Below, piece by piece: positions 34,305 through 43,410 of a DNA stretch of 64,000 bases. The stretch spans positions 1 to 64,000 of the forward strand of contig CAYPIE010000018.1 of the NCBI GenBank assembly GCA_964410665.1, written 5' to 3'. The position numbers were made by a program, and so were the translations under genes. Positions within the stretch are counted from its first letter, which is position 1; each line of letters opens with the position of its first letter. The DNA is from CAYPIE01 sp964410665. Lineage in GTDB: Bacteria > Planctomycetota > Planctomycetia > Gemmatales > Gemmataceae. Below the pieces are notes generated by a model. That model saw only the letters and a list, made by a program, of their open reading frames with translations. It searched no databases and was not told the DNA's origin.

Positions 34305-35213
34305 ATGAGTGATCCTTTCGGTCTCACACACGGTTTCGTTTATCTCAAAGACGAGTTGTATCTGGCGGCGGTCGACTTGGAGTTAGAAGAAGACAACGTC
34401 TATCACGGCTACGTGATGCGTTGGTTGAAGGGTGAATGGGGACATTGGAAGGTTGCCAACCGGATTATTGGCTTGGGCGTCTACGACATTGCTGGCGTAG
34501 CAACTGCGTTTGCCACCGGGCCGGACGGCCGAGTCCAGGTTCGATCGCAACTCGGGATTCAGTGGGAAGCGGTCGACTCGGATGGGGATGGACCATGGCA
34601 GCGTCGCCCGCTCACCTGCGTGCGGCGCGTCGGTGACCACATCTACGTCGCAGGGATGAAACGGATGGTCTATCGGCGCGCTCTCACCGGGGGATGGCAG
34701 CGTTGCGACGATGGGATCCGGGTTCCACCTGAGAGTGAAGAAGTCACCGGTTTGCTCGACATCCACGGCTTCGACGAAGGGGAACTCTATGCAGTTGGCT
34801 TCCAAGGCCAGATCTGGCAACACGATGGTAACCACTGGTGGGAGATCGATAGTCCGACCAATCGCAAACTTCGTCACATTTGCTGCGCAGAAACCGGGCA
34901 GGTGTTTATCGCTGGTTCGGGGGGGATGATCCTCCGGGGCCGCCACAACGCCTGGGAAGTCGTCGAACAAGATGTCACAGAGGAAGCTTTTTCCGGCATC
35001 GAGTACGCCTTCGGTTCGTTGTATCTGGCCACCGAGGTAGGTGATATCTACCGACTCGACGCTCAGGACGAACTTACCCTCGTCGACACCGGAAACGGCA
35101 AGCCGAGCACAACTCACAGTCTCCACTACAACGACGGTGTACTCCTGTCGACAGGTGCTCACGACATTTACTTATTCGACGGTGAACGCTGGATGGAGAT
35201 CGAACACCCCTGA
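34305..35213 (+). CDS. Beta-propeller-like protein, candidate immunity or adaptor
   Basis: This 302-residue protein has repeated short blade-like units (DHIYVAGMKRMVYRR, ELYAVGFQGQIWQHDG, GQVFIAGSGGMILRGR, SLYLATEVGDIYRLD), suggesting a beta-propeller. It has no signal peptide and is acidic, as many immunity proteins are, and lies directly after the GHH nuclease gene. ATG 34305 has GAGG 9 nt upstream; an ATG at 34239, just inside the previous gene, has GGGAGG too close to it. No enzyme motif is seen. The immunity role is inferred from position only; similar propeller genes occur in other VgrG/DUF4150 cassettes. Confidence 0.6.
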   Translation: MSDPFGLTHGFVYLKDELYLAAVDLELEEDNVYHGYVMRWLKGEWGHWKVANRIIGLGVYDIAGVATAFATGPDGRVQVRSQLGIQWEAVDSDGDGPWQRRPLTCVRRVGDHIYVAGMKRMVYRRALTGGWQRCDDGIRVPPESEEVTGLLDIHGFDEGELYAVGFQGQIWQHDGNHWWEIDSPTNRKLRHICCAETGQVFIAGSGGMILRGRHNAWEVVEQDVTEEAFSGIEYAFGSLYLATEVGDIYRLDAQDELTLVDTGNGKPSTTHSLHYNDGVLLSTGAHDIYLFDGERWMEIEHP

Positions 35214-35283
35214 TGACGTCCTTCGGCTGATCTTCTTCCAAATGGCCCAACTCGTTCCTTCTGGAATCTAGAAAGCTCGACTC

Positions 35284-36537
35284 TTGAAGACGCACATCAT
35301 TCCTTTGGTCGTTCTACAACACGCGGAAGAAGCTGCGTTCCTATGGCTCCTCCGCGATCACTCCACGCAGAGTCCGCATTATACCCTTGTTGACCTCAGC
35401 CACCTCGATAACCGACTCGAAGGCCACTTGGATGGACTCCGGATTGCCGGCGAACAAAGCTGGCCGTTCGTTTGGCAGCAACTGGAGCAGTTTCAGGAGC
35501 CTGGGGAAGTGTTCGCCGCTGCCTGCATGGGCTTCGAGCTGGCAAATCAAGGGTATATCAAGCAGTTGCTGGATATCGCCGCATCAGATCCCTCGTTAGC
35601 TCGTGCCGCGGGTTCGGCTCTGGGATGGCTCGCCGATGACCAAGCCACCATCATGATCTATTCGGCTCTCGCTTCGGAGAATCCTGCCGTTCGCCAGATT
35701 GGGCTTGCTGGAGCTTCGATTCGTAGAGTGCATCCGGGGAATCCGCTTGCTGACGCATTACACGACTCGGATGATCGAGTACGTGCCCGGGCTTTGAAAG
35801 CCGTTGGTGAGTTGGGCCTGGCGGCGGAATTGCCGCTATTGGTCAAGCAACTTCACCATGCACATCTCGAGGTTCGCTATCAAGCCGCCTGGGCAGCCAC
35901 TCGGCTCGCACGTCGCCCAGATGCGATCGCCGAATTGCAATCACTGGCTCTCACCGAAAGCACCTTTCGGCGGCAAGCCACCGAATGGGCCGTCCGGGGG
36001 ATCGCCTCCACTTCTGTTCATCCTTGGATTGCCTTGCTGGAGTCGTTGCCGGGCTGCGAACGCATTGCGATTCACGGGGCAGGTGCTTCGGGTGATTCTG
36101 TTACCATCCCCAAGCTAATCGAAAAGATGGCCGTCCCGGAGCTAGCTCGAGTCGCTGGTGAGGCATTCAGCATGATCACCGGGGTGGATATCGCCTATTT
36201 GGATCTGGACACCGACCAGCCCGAAGGATTCGCGGCTGGGCCCACAGAGAATCCGGATGATGCGAGAGTCGAGATGGATCCCGACGAGGATCTTCCCTGG
36301 CCGGACCCCAGTAAGATTCTCGATTGGTGGAAATCAAATCAGACACTATTCACTCGGGGCCAACGCTACCTTGTTGGCCGAGCGATCACCCCCGAGTGGT
36401 GCCGAGAGGTGCTTCGGACCGGCTACCAACGGCAGCGTGCCGCTGCCGCGATGGAGCTGGCCCTGGCGAATCCGGAGCAGCCGCTTTTTGAGGTACGTGC
36501 TCCGGGTTTTCGACAGGCTCAGCAGCTTGCTCAATAG
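35284..36537 (+). CDS. TIGR02270 family HEAT-repeat protein
   Basis: This 417-residue protein matches TIGR02270, a family of unknown function, by IPLVVLQHAEEAAFLWLLRD and the HEAT-like repeats that follow (ALHDSDDRVRARALKAVGELG, LHHAHLEVRYQAAWAATRLA). An acidic segment (MDPDEDLPWPDP) precedes the C-terminal WCREVLRTGYQRQRAAAAMELAL. Other bacteria carry these genes near type VI secretion loci. TTG 35284 is the first in-frame start after a stop at 35269; the ribosome-binding site is weak. It closes the cassette and overlaps the end of the convergent barrel gene by 7 nt. Confidence 0.85.
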   Translation: MKTHIIPLVVLQHAEEAAFLWLLRDHSTQSPHYTLVDLSHLDNRLEGHLDGLRIAGEQSWPFVWQQLEQFQEPGEVFAAACMGFELANQGYIKQLLDIAASDPSLARAAGSALGWLADDQATIMIYSALASENPAVRQIGLAGASIRRVHPGNPLADALHDSDDRVRARALKAVGELGLAAELPLLVKQLHHAHLEVRYQAAWAATRLARRPDAIAELQSLALTESTFRRQATEWAVRGIASTSVHPWIALLESLPGCERIAIHGAGASGDSVTIPKLIEKMAVPELARVAGEAFSMITGVDIAYLDLDTDQPEGFAAGPTENPDDARVEMDPDEDLPWPDPSKILDWWKSNQTLFTRGQRYLVGRAITPEWCREVLRTGYQRQRAAAAMELALANPEQPLFEVRAPGFRQAQQLAQ

Positions 36538-37781
36538 AAGTAGCGGAGCTCGATGCGGTAGATCTGATCGGCGAAGTGTTGATCGGTCAGGGCGAACGAT
36601 GCTCCGAAACCCACGTCGAGCTTGTCGCAAACTGACAGTCGCAAGCCCGGGCCGAGGTAGAAGTAGCCATCCTCGTTGGACGGCAGGACCAGGCCGCTCA
36701 CAGGGTCGGTGAAGCCTCCGGCTTGGAAAGCGAAGCCCCCGAACTCGAGGATGCCGATCAGGTCCGTGTCCGGCAAGGGTCGGTACATTACGCGGTTGAA
36801 AGCGAAGTTATATCGGAGCAGGGAGCCCTGGACTCCGGGGGTGCCGCCCAGCGGGATCCACTCTGCGAGTTGTGCCTGCATGTATGTATCCGGGGCGAGC
36901 TTCAACGATGCCAACAACGCTGGCTCCAGGGAAGTATGACCCGTGCCTAGCCCATTGCCTGAGCGTCCCGTAGGAACCGTGGTTGTGAACTGAAAGGTGA
37001 ATTGAAGCAGTTCACAGTCGACCAGTAACGACTTGGTACCGAAGCGAAGGTCGCCGAACCCTCCGGAACCGAAGTTGATGTCCGGATCGTTGTTGCGATA
37101 GGGAGTCTCGATGAATAAGGAAAAGTTGTCGCTCGCCGTCTCAAGGTAGATGGTCAGCTCGTCGTAATCGAGCCCTGTCTCTGGCAGCCCTGGGCCGGGA
37201 CCGCCGATCGCTCCCCAGAAGTACTCGTTGCGGTCGGGCAAGATCAGGTTCTCGCCGTGATTCCAGCGAAAACGGGTCATGCTGCGCGGCCGGGCAAAAT
37301 CTAGAAAGATCCCCGCATTCGCCGCCGGTACCCAGCGTGGTTCATAACAAGGGTCGGGGCAGCACAGGCAGTCGTGCACTCCGTGAAAGAAGCGAGCGAA
37401 TGTCCCGGTCCCCGTTGGGCAACATGGCTTACGTCCCGGGAAGCACTTGGCTTCGCCACAGCCCGGGTCATACGGTAGCTCGGGCATCGGCACCGCGTGA
37501 AGCATCTCGCTGAAGGCCGGATCAGCGGGGACGGCTCCCTCCATAGGGACGTTCTCTGGCGGGATCGCTTGTGGCGGCGGCAAGATGTCCGCCTGAGATG
37601 GTGGGGGCGGTGCTCCGAGCACACCATACTTACAGCTGTTACATCCCGTGTTGATCACATGATATTGGCTTACCGGCTGGGGCGACTGCCCGTAAGCTTG
37701 GCAGAGCGGGACCACTAACAAGGCGACTGTCGCGAAGCTCCTCCACAAGGGCATGCCCCGCAACTCTCGAGGGTACAACAT
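36531..37781 (-). CDS. Outer-membrane beta-barrel protein
   Basis: This 416-residue protein has a signal peptide (FATVALLVVPLCQAYGQ), a proline- and cysteine-rich N-terminal section (CGEAKCFPGRKPCCPTG, HDCLCCPDPCYEP) and a C-terminal barrel with alternating strands (FGDLRFGTKSLLV, LQFTFQFTTTVPTG, YLGPGLRLSV) ending in aromatic residues LRYFY. The barrel resembles the transporter-type OMPs related to the phenol MetA-like family; no substrate can be named. ATG 37781 has AAGGA about 8-11 nt upstream. The HEAT-repeat gene upstream ends 78 nt away on the same strand. Confidence 0.75.
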   Translation of the reverse strand: MLYPRELRGMPLWRSFATVALLVVPLCQAYGQSPQPVSQYHVINTGCNSCKYGVLGAPPPPSQADILPPPQAIPPENVPMEGAVPADPAFSEMLHAVPMPELPYDPGCGEAKCFPGRKPCCPTGTGTFARFFHGVHDCLCCPDPCYEPRWVPAANAGIFLDFARPRSMTRFRWNHGENLILPDRNEYFWGAIGGPGPGLPETGLDYDELTIYLETASDNFSLFIETPYRNNDPDINFGSGGFGDLRFGTKSLLVDCELLQFTFQFTTTVPTGRSGNGLGTGHTSLEPALLASLKLAPDTYMQAQLAEWIPLGGTPGVQGSLLRYNFAFNRVMYRPLPDTDLIGILEFGGFAFQAGGFTDPVSGLVLPSNEDGYFYLGPGLRLSVCDKLDVGFGASFALTDQHFADQIYRIELRYFY

Positions 37782-37859
37782 CCCAGCTTCCTTTCGTCAA
37801 CAAGATGCACTTGAAAAAACCGAAACCAACTAACAAATGACGACTTGGATGCTGCAGGC

Positions 37860-39341
37860 TTATCGCTGTCCAGCGAGGGAGCGGAGCGCGTGTGTAGCTT
37901 CAAGACGAATCCATGCATCAGAATCTTCTTGTTGGAGATAAGCCAGATGATGCTGCACCAGCGAGGTGTCAGCACCAATGGCCGCCAACTGGCGGATGCA
38001 GCTCACCCGGACCCGACGATCGCGGTCCAGGCGTGCAGAGCGGAGCAGAGCTGGAACCACCTCGGGGTGATGCTCCCAGCCGAGATGGGATAGTTCGATG
38101 GCCGCATAGTGGCGCTGCGTCGGGTTGGTATTGTGCGTAAGGATCTCGACGAGTGGGTGTGTCGCCACAGTCTCTGGGTTCATCATCCCCATTCGGTGCG
38201 ATTCCCTCTTGGCGCGGTATGCGGAAACCGAAGCAGCCGCGACGGGTGTCGGAGTTGATGTTTCCGGGGGGATAGGCTTGTTGGGAAGTCGAGTTGGAGA
38301 ATGTTGATGAACCATTGTGGCCAGGGGCGCAGTTGTCGTGGGAGGCGGTGGGATCATCGGGGCGACGGTGCGAGCAGCGTCCTGCTGGATCCAAGCGTCT
38401 TCCATCAGGTTGAAGAGGCTTCGTTCCTCTGCGATCGGAGGCTGTTCCTGTCGCACTTGCCGGGCCGCATTTTGTCGGAAAGCGGCATACTTGGCCATCG
38501 CCGTCAGCGAACGCTCGCGGAGGCTCGGCTTCGGGATGGCGTGAGCATGCGGCGCGACCGGCCTGGCGCTCTCGACATTCACCTCTAATTCATCTTCGCC
38601 TTTCGGGATTTCCTTCTTCGGCGGTTGCTCCGAATTTTTGGGCTCTTGAGCAGGGGGGGGATCTTGCGGCCCATCTGTCTTCATGGCCGGTTCCGTAAAA
38701 CACGCCATACAGCGGTGCAGGGCATGAAAGGCTGCATCGCGGACCCGCAAGGAACGTTCGGCCGGGTTGCCATCTTCTTCTGAACCACTGACGGTAATTA
38801 GCAGAGCTTCGATAACGTTCTTGGTACAACAACAACCGTTGAGGAGTGCGAGAGCTGCTTCATAGCGGACGCATTCGATACGATCGGTGCGTAGAGCGGC
38901 GATGAGTGCTTCTTCAGCCTCTGGGTTGTACCGACAGTCGAGGGTCCCCAGGAAGCGAACGGCCGCGCGTCGCGCTTTGGCTTCCAGCGCATCTTTCTTG
39001 GCTTGAGCTGCAGCACCTTCCACACCTGGCTTGGCGAGATCCTCTAAACTCGGCGTGATTGGGCAAAATGGTGGGATGACTCCTCCAGTCAGTGTGGTCA
39101 AGGGTTGGGTAATCCCATTGAGGAGCTGGCCCAGAGGTGTGGCACACAGTTTTCGCTTGCACGCTTTGAAGGCTACGCAGAATCTGGCAAAGAAGCCCTG
39201 GCCCTGGCCAGCCGCGGCAGCGGCTGATGCAGGGGTGGCGGGTGGGACCGTGGCGGCAGATGGGGCCAATTGGGCGATGGCACTGGGGCTCGGCAACCAT
39301 AGGGCAGTCAGGACGGCCCCCAAGCAGATCACTCTACGCAT
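37860..39341 (-). CDS. Exported HEAT-repeat protein
   Basis: This 493-residue protein has a signal peptide (ICLGAVLTALWLPSPSAIAQ), an Ala-rich segment, and a Cys-containing section. HEAT-like repeats occur in two places: near residues 130-220 (RAAVRFLGTLDCRYNPEAEEALIAALR) and at the C-terminus (HYAAIELSHLGWEHHPEVVPALL, RVSCIRQLAAIGA). The middle is Pro/Thr/Glu-rich. It is a planctomycete-type protein with no enzymatic motif. ATG 39341 has AAGGAG 9 nt upstream and begins at the signal peptide. It is divergent from the MazG-like gene. Confidence 0.75.
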   Translation of the reverse strand: MRRVICLGAVLTALWLPSPSAIAQLAPSAATVPPATPASAAAAAGQGQGFFARFCVAFKACKRKLCATPLGQLLNGITQPLTTLTGGVIPPFCPITPSLEDLAKPGVEGAAAQAKKDALEAKARRAAVRFLGTLDCRYNPEAEEALIAALRTDRIECVRYEAALALLNGCCCTKNVIEALLITVSGSEEDGNPAERSLRVRDAAFHALHRCMACFTEPAMKTDGPQDPPPAQEPKNSEQPPKKEIPKGEDELEVNVESARPVAPHAHAIPKPSLRERSLTAMAKYAAFRQNAARQVRQEQPPIAEERSLFNLMEDAWIQQDAARTVAPMIPPPPTTTAPLATMVHQHSPTRLPNKPIPPETSTPTPVAAASVSAYRAKRESHRMGMMNPETVATHPLVEILTHNTNPTQRHYAAIELSHLGWEHHPEVVPALLRSARLDRDRRVRVSCIRQLAAIGADTSLVQHHLAYLQQEDSDAWIRLEATHALRSLAGQR

Positions 39342-39631
39342 CGTTTGCGGCTCCTTCCGAGGTTGATCCCTGGTTGGGCAGTTGTCCCAGGTTTCGCAAG
39401 AGGCCGGAATCCCGCCGGCCTGGCAAATAGAATGCATTGTACCGAACTGTTTCGTTTGTTCGGCTTCGTCGGTCGAGCCACTTTATCCCGATTTGCTGGT
39501 AGCTCATATCGATCAGGTTGGGTAAGAAGAGCAGAAAAGTGGTGTTTTCTGGAATGTAAGGGTCAGGAAGAGTGGTCGGAGGTCGATGGAGCATGCTAAG
39601 ATTCCCTCGCTCGCAGTGATGAGGATCATCC
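39342..39631. promoter_or_regulatory. Divergent promoter region
   Basis: This 290-nt gap separates the HEAT-repeat gene (minus) and the MazG-like gene (plus), so promoters for both are expected here. No box is clear enough to place, and no repeat is seen. Confidence 0.35.
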
Positions 39632-39931
39632 ATGACATTGACACAATTCCAAGAATTGATCCGAGAACTCTTCGGTGAGAAGGATGCTCAGCGTGGCGTC
39701 GAAGGAACCTTCATGTGGTTCATGGAGGAGGTCGGTGAGCTCGCCGCCGACTTGCGTGCCGGCCGCATCGAGGAAGCCAAGCTCGAGTTCGCCGACGTCT
39801 TGGCCTGGTTGGCTACCCTTGCCAACTTGGTGGGGGTGAACCTCGAGACCGCGATCGAGCGTAAATATGGTGCTGGGTGTCCGGGGTGCCAAAGCCGACC
39901 TTGTGTCTGCGCCCCAAGCGAGAAACCTTAA
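39632..39931 (+). CDS. MazG-like nucleotide pyrophosphohydrolase
   Basis: This 99-residue protein has a MazG-type all-alpha NTP pyrophosphohydrolase domain, with the metal-binding pattern EEVGE...EEAKLEFADVLAW (ExxE and ExxD). Such enzymes hydrolyse (d)NTPs or related nucleotides to monophosphates and pyrophosphate. The tail CPGCQSRPCVC adds a four-cysteine motif that could bind zinc, which is unusual for short MazG proteins. ATG 39632 has GAGG about 7 nt upstream. The next gene starts 33 nt downstream. Confidence 0.88.
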   Translation: MTLTQFQELIRELFGEKDAQRGVEGTFMWFMEEVGELAADLRAGRIEEAKLEFADVLAWLATLANLVGVNLETAIERKYGAGCPGCQSRPCVCAPSEKP

Positions 39932-39964
39932 CTTCCACTTGCAATCGAGGGTTGCCAACGCATT

Positions 39965-42400
39965 ATGCATCGATTGAGCTTGCTCGGGCTGTTGCTCGTT
40001 TGGTTCCCACTGATCTTCCCAGCGAGCGCTCTTGGGCAGACACGAGATCCGATCCGCATCACCAATATCCGATTCGGTTTCCCAGCGGGTCCCTTGTCTG
40101 CCACCAACGCGACAGGTCAACCGATGCCGCTGTTCAAAGACGGCTGTTGGACACCAGTGTTTGTGGATCTGACAAGCAAGGGTCCATTTGAACTTAAGCC
40201 AGGTGAATCCCTTCAACTCTGCGTCGAATGCGCGGACAGCTCTGATGTGCTGCAACGCTATTGCGTTCCTCTGCCCGGACTGTCTGAGATGCCGGCAGGC
40301 GACGTCTCACGTGGGAGCTCCCGGGGCAATCTCCCTTATATGAAGCCCGGGCGGAACGAGTTGTTTGTGCGTGTACAAGCTGGCAGTAGCCAAGGGGGCT
40401 GGCGAGACTTGAGTCCTCGGACACGCTCGCCGATCACCGGGGTTCCTCCGAGTGACTATCTTCTTTTAAGTGCAGGGGCGTCGCTGGAAAAGCTTCGCCT
40501 ACCCGTTGAGAGCGATAGCCGAACCCGTGAATCCGAGGTGCGAGACCTTGGCGTAGTGCATTTGGCCGTGGTCGAAACGCCTGAGCAGTTGCCCGACCAA
40601 TGGTTTGGCTATTCCGGGATCGACCAACTCTTGCTCACCACCGGGGCCGATCAAGCTCAGTTTGTCCAGAGTTTGTTTACCGCCGAAGTGCATCAAACGC
40701 GTGTCCAGGCATTACGGGAATGGTTGAGTCGTGGTGGCCGGCTGATTGTCAGTGTCGGCAATCACGTGGAAACTATCGCTGACCTGGAAGCTTTTCGTGA
40801 CCTGTTGCCCGTGCAGCTTCAAGGACGTTTGGAGCTCGAAGAAGTATATCTAAAGTGGCAAGAGATTCATGGGCAGCAGAGCTATCGAGACCATACCTTG
40901 CGGGCCAGTGTTGCGGAGCAACCGATTCTCCTTAGCGACTTTGATCTCAAGCCGGAACGAGGCGCTAAAGTTTTACTTGATTATGAAAACCAGAATCGGC
41001 CGGGCAATCCCCGCTTGCCGTTGATTGTGCAGGGCAGCTATGGTTTAGGCCAGATCACGGTGGTGGGCTTCGATCTCGAGACCTCTCCCTTTTCAACTTG
41101 GGAAGAGCCCGGAGTTTTCTGGCGCTGGTTACTCAGTTCCGCTGGAAGCCGTCTTCCTGAATCGCTGCAAGTCGGTCGCGATCGTATCGGTGTATCGGAT
41201 CAAGAAGCGATGCAAACCGGACGGAAATTGCAACGATATCTTGATTATTTTAGCGGTATCCCTGTGATCTCATTTGGCTGGGTCGCGTTGTTTATCCTGG
41301 TCTACATCTTGATCATTGGCCCACTAGAATATCTTCTATTAAAGCGACTGTTCAATCGATTGGAGTGGACTTGGCTCACTTTTCCCATCCTTGTGTTGAC
41401 CTTCAGCCTAGCCGCTTATTTCACCGCATTTGCCATCAAAGGGAAAGAACAGAAAATCAACAAGATTGACGTTGTCGATATCGATTTGTCGCAACAACGG
41501 CTTTTTGGACATACTTGGTTCAGTGTTTTTAGTCCCCGTATCGAAAACCAAAATGTTCAGTTGATCCCGTCCAAGCAAGGCTGGTCGACCGACAAGCAGT
41601 CCGTGGATCCGGTGATGCTTACCTGGCTTGGGGAAGCCAACAGCAATCGTACTAGCCTGTTTCGTCGTCGCTATGACTATTGGGTGGATCCTGCCGTCAA
41701 GGCCTTTGCCCGCGGGCTGGAGAATGTCCCCACACAGGTTTGGTCTACTCGTGCCTTTGCCAGCGCCTGGTCGACATCGCTGAGTATCGACTCGCCACCC
41801 GTGGAGTCCTCTCTGCACCATCCTACAGGAGATCCCCAGGCCATTGTCGGTTCAATTACCAGTCAGCTACCCATCGCCAAGATGAAAGGAGTACATCTGA
41901 TTTATCGCGATAAGGTATACGGTCCGTACACGCTGCTCCGCGGAGTGCCGCAACGGATTACGACTGGGGTTGAGGCGACCGAAGTGAGGACGTGGATTCA
42001 GGAACTAGTCCGGACGAATTTGCCGGCAGAGGAGTATTATTCTCCGTATGGGACCAGCGACTTGCCACCCAAACGATATCGTTTAGAACCGCTGTTGTTT
42101 CATCAATTCGCTCGATCGACGGGGGAACTCACCAATGCTGGATTCCGGATGCTCGACCAGTCCTGGCGGATTCGTGCGGACAACACAAGCGAGGTCATCT
42201 TGGTCGCCACCCTTCCATTGACTGAGGGCGATGCCGCCGAGCAAAATACCTCTCTCAGCAATCCCTCACGATTGTCGCTAACACGAACTCCAACCCAGAG
42301 CCAAACCACTCCGTCGCTGACAGGGAGCATGCGCCAAGAGACCTATCTGCGTGTGTTTATACCAATTGCCCCGGCCAGAATGCAGGAGGGCCAACCATGA
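39965..42400 (+). CDS. Exported membrane protein coupled to an ABC ATPase
   Basis: This 811-residue protein has a signal peptide (LGLLLVWFPLIFPASALGQ), a large extracytoplasmic region including a GATase-like stretch (ALREWLSRGGRLIVSVGNH) and two membrane helices around residues 440-520 (WVALFILVYILIIGP and FPILVLTFSLAAYFTAF). No catalytic family is recognised. Similar proteins lie beside GldA-like ABC ATPases in planctomycetes and Bacteroidota. Its stop overlaps the ATPase start (ATGA), so the two are made together and probably form a membrane complex. Confidence 0.75.
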   Translation: MHRLSLLGLLLVWFPLIFPASALGQTRDPIRITNIRFGFPAGPLSATNATGQPMPLFKDGCWTPVFVDLTSKGPFELKPGESLQLCVECADSSDVLQRYCVPLPGLSEMPAGDVSRGSSRGNLPYMKPGRNELFVRVQAGSSQGGWRDLSPRTRSPITGVPPSDYLLLSAGASLEKLRLPVESDSRTRESEVRDLGVVHLAVVETPEQLPDQWFGYSGIDQLLLTTGADQAQFVQSLFTAEVHQTRVQALREWLSRGGRLIVSVGNHVETIADLEAFRDLLPVQLQGRLELEEVYLKWQEIHGQQSYRDHTLRASVAEQPILLSDFDLKPERGAKVLLDYENQNRPGNPRLPLIVQGSYGLGQITVVGFDLETSPFSTWEEPGVFWRWLLSSAGSRLPESLQVGRDRIGVSDQEAMQTGRKLQRYLDYFSGIPVISFGWVALFILVYILIIGPLEYLLLKRLFNRLEWTWLTFPILVLTFSLAAYFTAFAIKGKEQKINKIDVVDIDLSQQRLFGHTWFSVFSPRIENQNVQLIPSKQGWSTDKQSVDPVMLTWLGEANSNRTSLFRRRYDYWVDPAVKAFARGLENVPTQVWSTRAFASAWSTSLSIDSPPVESSLHHPTGDPQAIVGSITSQLPIAKMKGVHLIYRDKVYGPYTLLRGVPQRITTGVEATEVRTWIQELVRTNLPAEEYYSPYGTSDLPPKRYRLEPLLFHQFARSTGELTNAGFRMLDQSWRIRADNTSEVILVATLPLTEGDAAEQNTSLSNPSRLSLTRTPTQSQTTPSLTGSMRQETYLRVFIPIAPARMQEGQP

Positions 42401-43332
42401 TCGAGACTCGGGATCTCACAAAAAAATATGGTGATCTCTTTGCATTAGAGCGCCTTACTCTTAAACTGGACCGCGGCGATGTGTTTGGCTTTATCGGGCC
42501 GAACGGGGCGGGCAAGACCACCACCATGCGTATCTTGGCCACCTTACTCAACCCAAGCTGGGGGGAAGCCGAGGTTTGCGGCTACTCGATCTATAATGGC
42601 TCGCGGGAAATTCGCCGATTGATTGGCTACATGCCAGACTTTTTCGGCGTCTACGATGATATGAAGGTCACTGAATATCTAGAGTTTTTTGCTGCTGCCT
42701 ATCGTATCAAAGGCCCAGAACGTCGCAAAAAATGTGAGCAGGTCCTTGAACTGGTCGACCTCACCTACAAGCGGGATGCACTGGTCACCAGCTTGTCCCG
42801 TGGCATGACCCAACGGCTGGGACTCGCCCGAGTCTTGCTGCACGAGCCCCAGGTCTTACTCCTGGATGAACCCGCCAGCGGTCTAGATCCACGAGCTCGG
42901 ATTGAAATGCGTGAGCTCCTCAAGGAGCTACGCAACATGGGGAAGACGATCATGGTGTCGAGCCATATCTTACCTGAACTTGCAGATATATGTAATAAGA
43001 TTGGTATCATCGAACGCGGTCGATTAGAGTTCAATGGCGATGTGGACTCGGCGATCCGAGCAGTACGTAAACATTTGATCTACTTGATTTCGGTTGGCCC
43101 AGAAGGTCAAGAAGCGGCTGCAAATCGTTTACAAGCCTATGATGAGGTCGGTCAGGTCGAGCTTGATGCCAAAGAGAACAGCTTACGGGTGGTCCTCAAG
43201 GATGGGGTGGATGAGGGGAGCTTCCTTGCCGAGCGATTGATCCATGAGGGATTTCGACTGAAAATGTTCAAAGAAGAAGAGATTGATCTCGAGGACGTTT
43301 TTATGGGGATCACCAAGGGGATCACCAACTGA
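42397..43332 (+). CDS. ABC transporter ATP-binding protein, GldA/CcmA-like
   Basis: This 311-residue ATPase shows Walker A GPNGAGKTTT, signature LSRGMTQRLGL, Walker B VLLLDEPASGLDP and the H-loop MVSSHILPELADIC, with a C-terminal extension typical of ABC-2 exporters. It should energise export or assembly of an unknown envelope component. The permease gene usually adjacent in ABC-2 systems is not seen, unless the two-helix protein just upstream takes that role. The start overlaps the upstream stop by 4 nt. galE follows 78 nt downstream. Confidence 0.9.
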   Translation: MIETRDLTKKYGDLFALERLTLKLDRGDVFGFIGPNGAGKTTTMRILATLLNPSWGEAEVCGYSIYNGSREIRRLIGYMPDFFGVYDDMKVTEYLEFFAAAYRIKGPERRKKCEQVLELVDLTYKRDALVTSLSRGMTQRLGLARVLLHEPQVLLLDEPASGLDPRARIEMRELLKELRNMGKTIMVSSHILPELADICNKIGIIERGRLEFNGDVDSAIRAVRKHLIYLISVGPEGQEAAANRLQAYDEVGQVELDAKENSLRVVLKDGVDEGSFLAERLIHEGFRLKMFKEEEIDLEDVFMGITKGITN

Positions 43333-43410
43333 CCTTGGCAACTAGCCTTCCCCTTAAGCTTAAACGGAAATGGGATTCCGGAACACTTCTTCTCGAAGGG
43401 ACGCGCGGCG

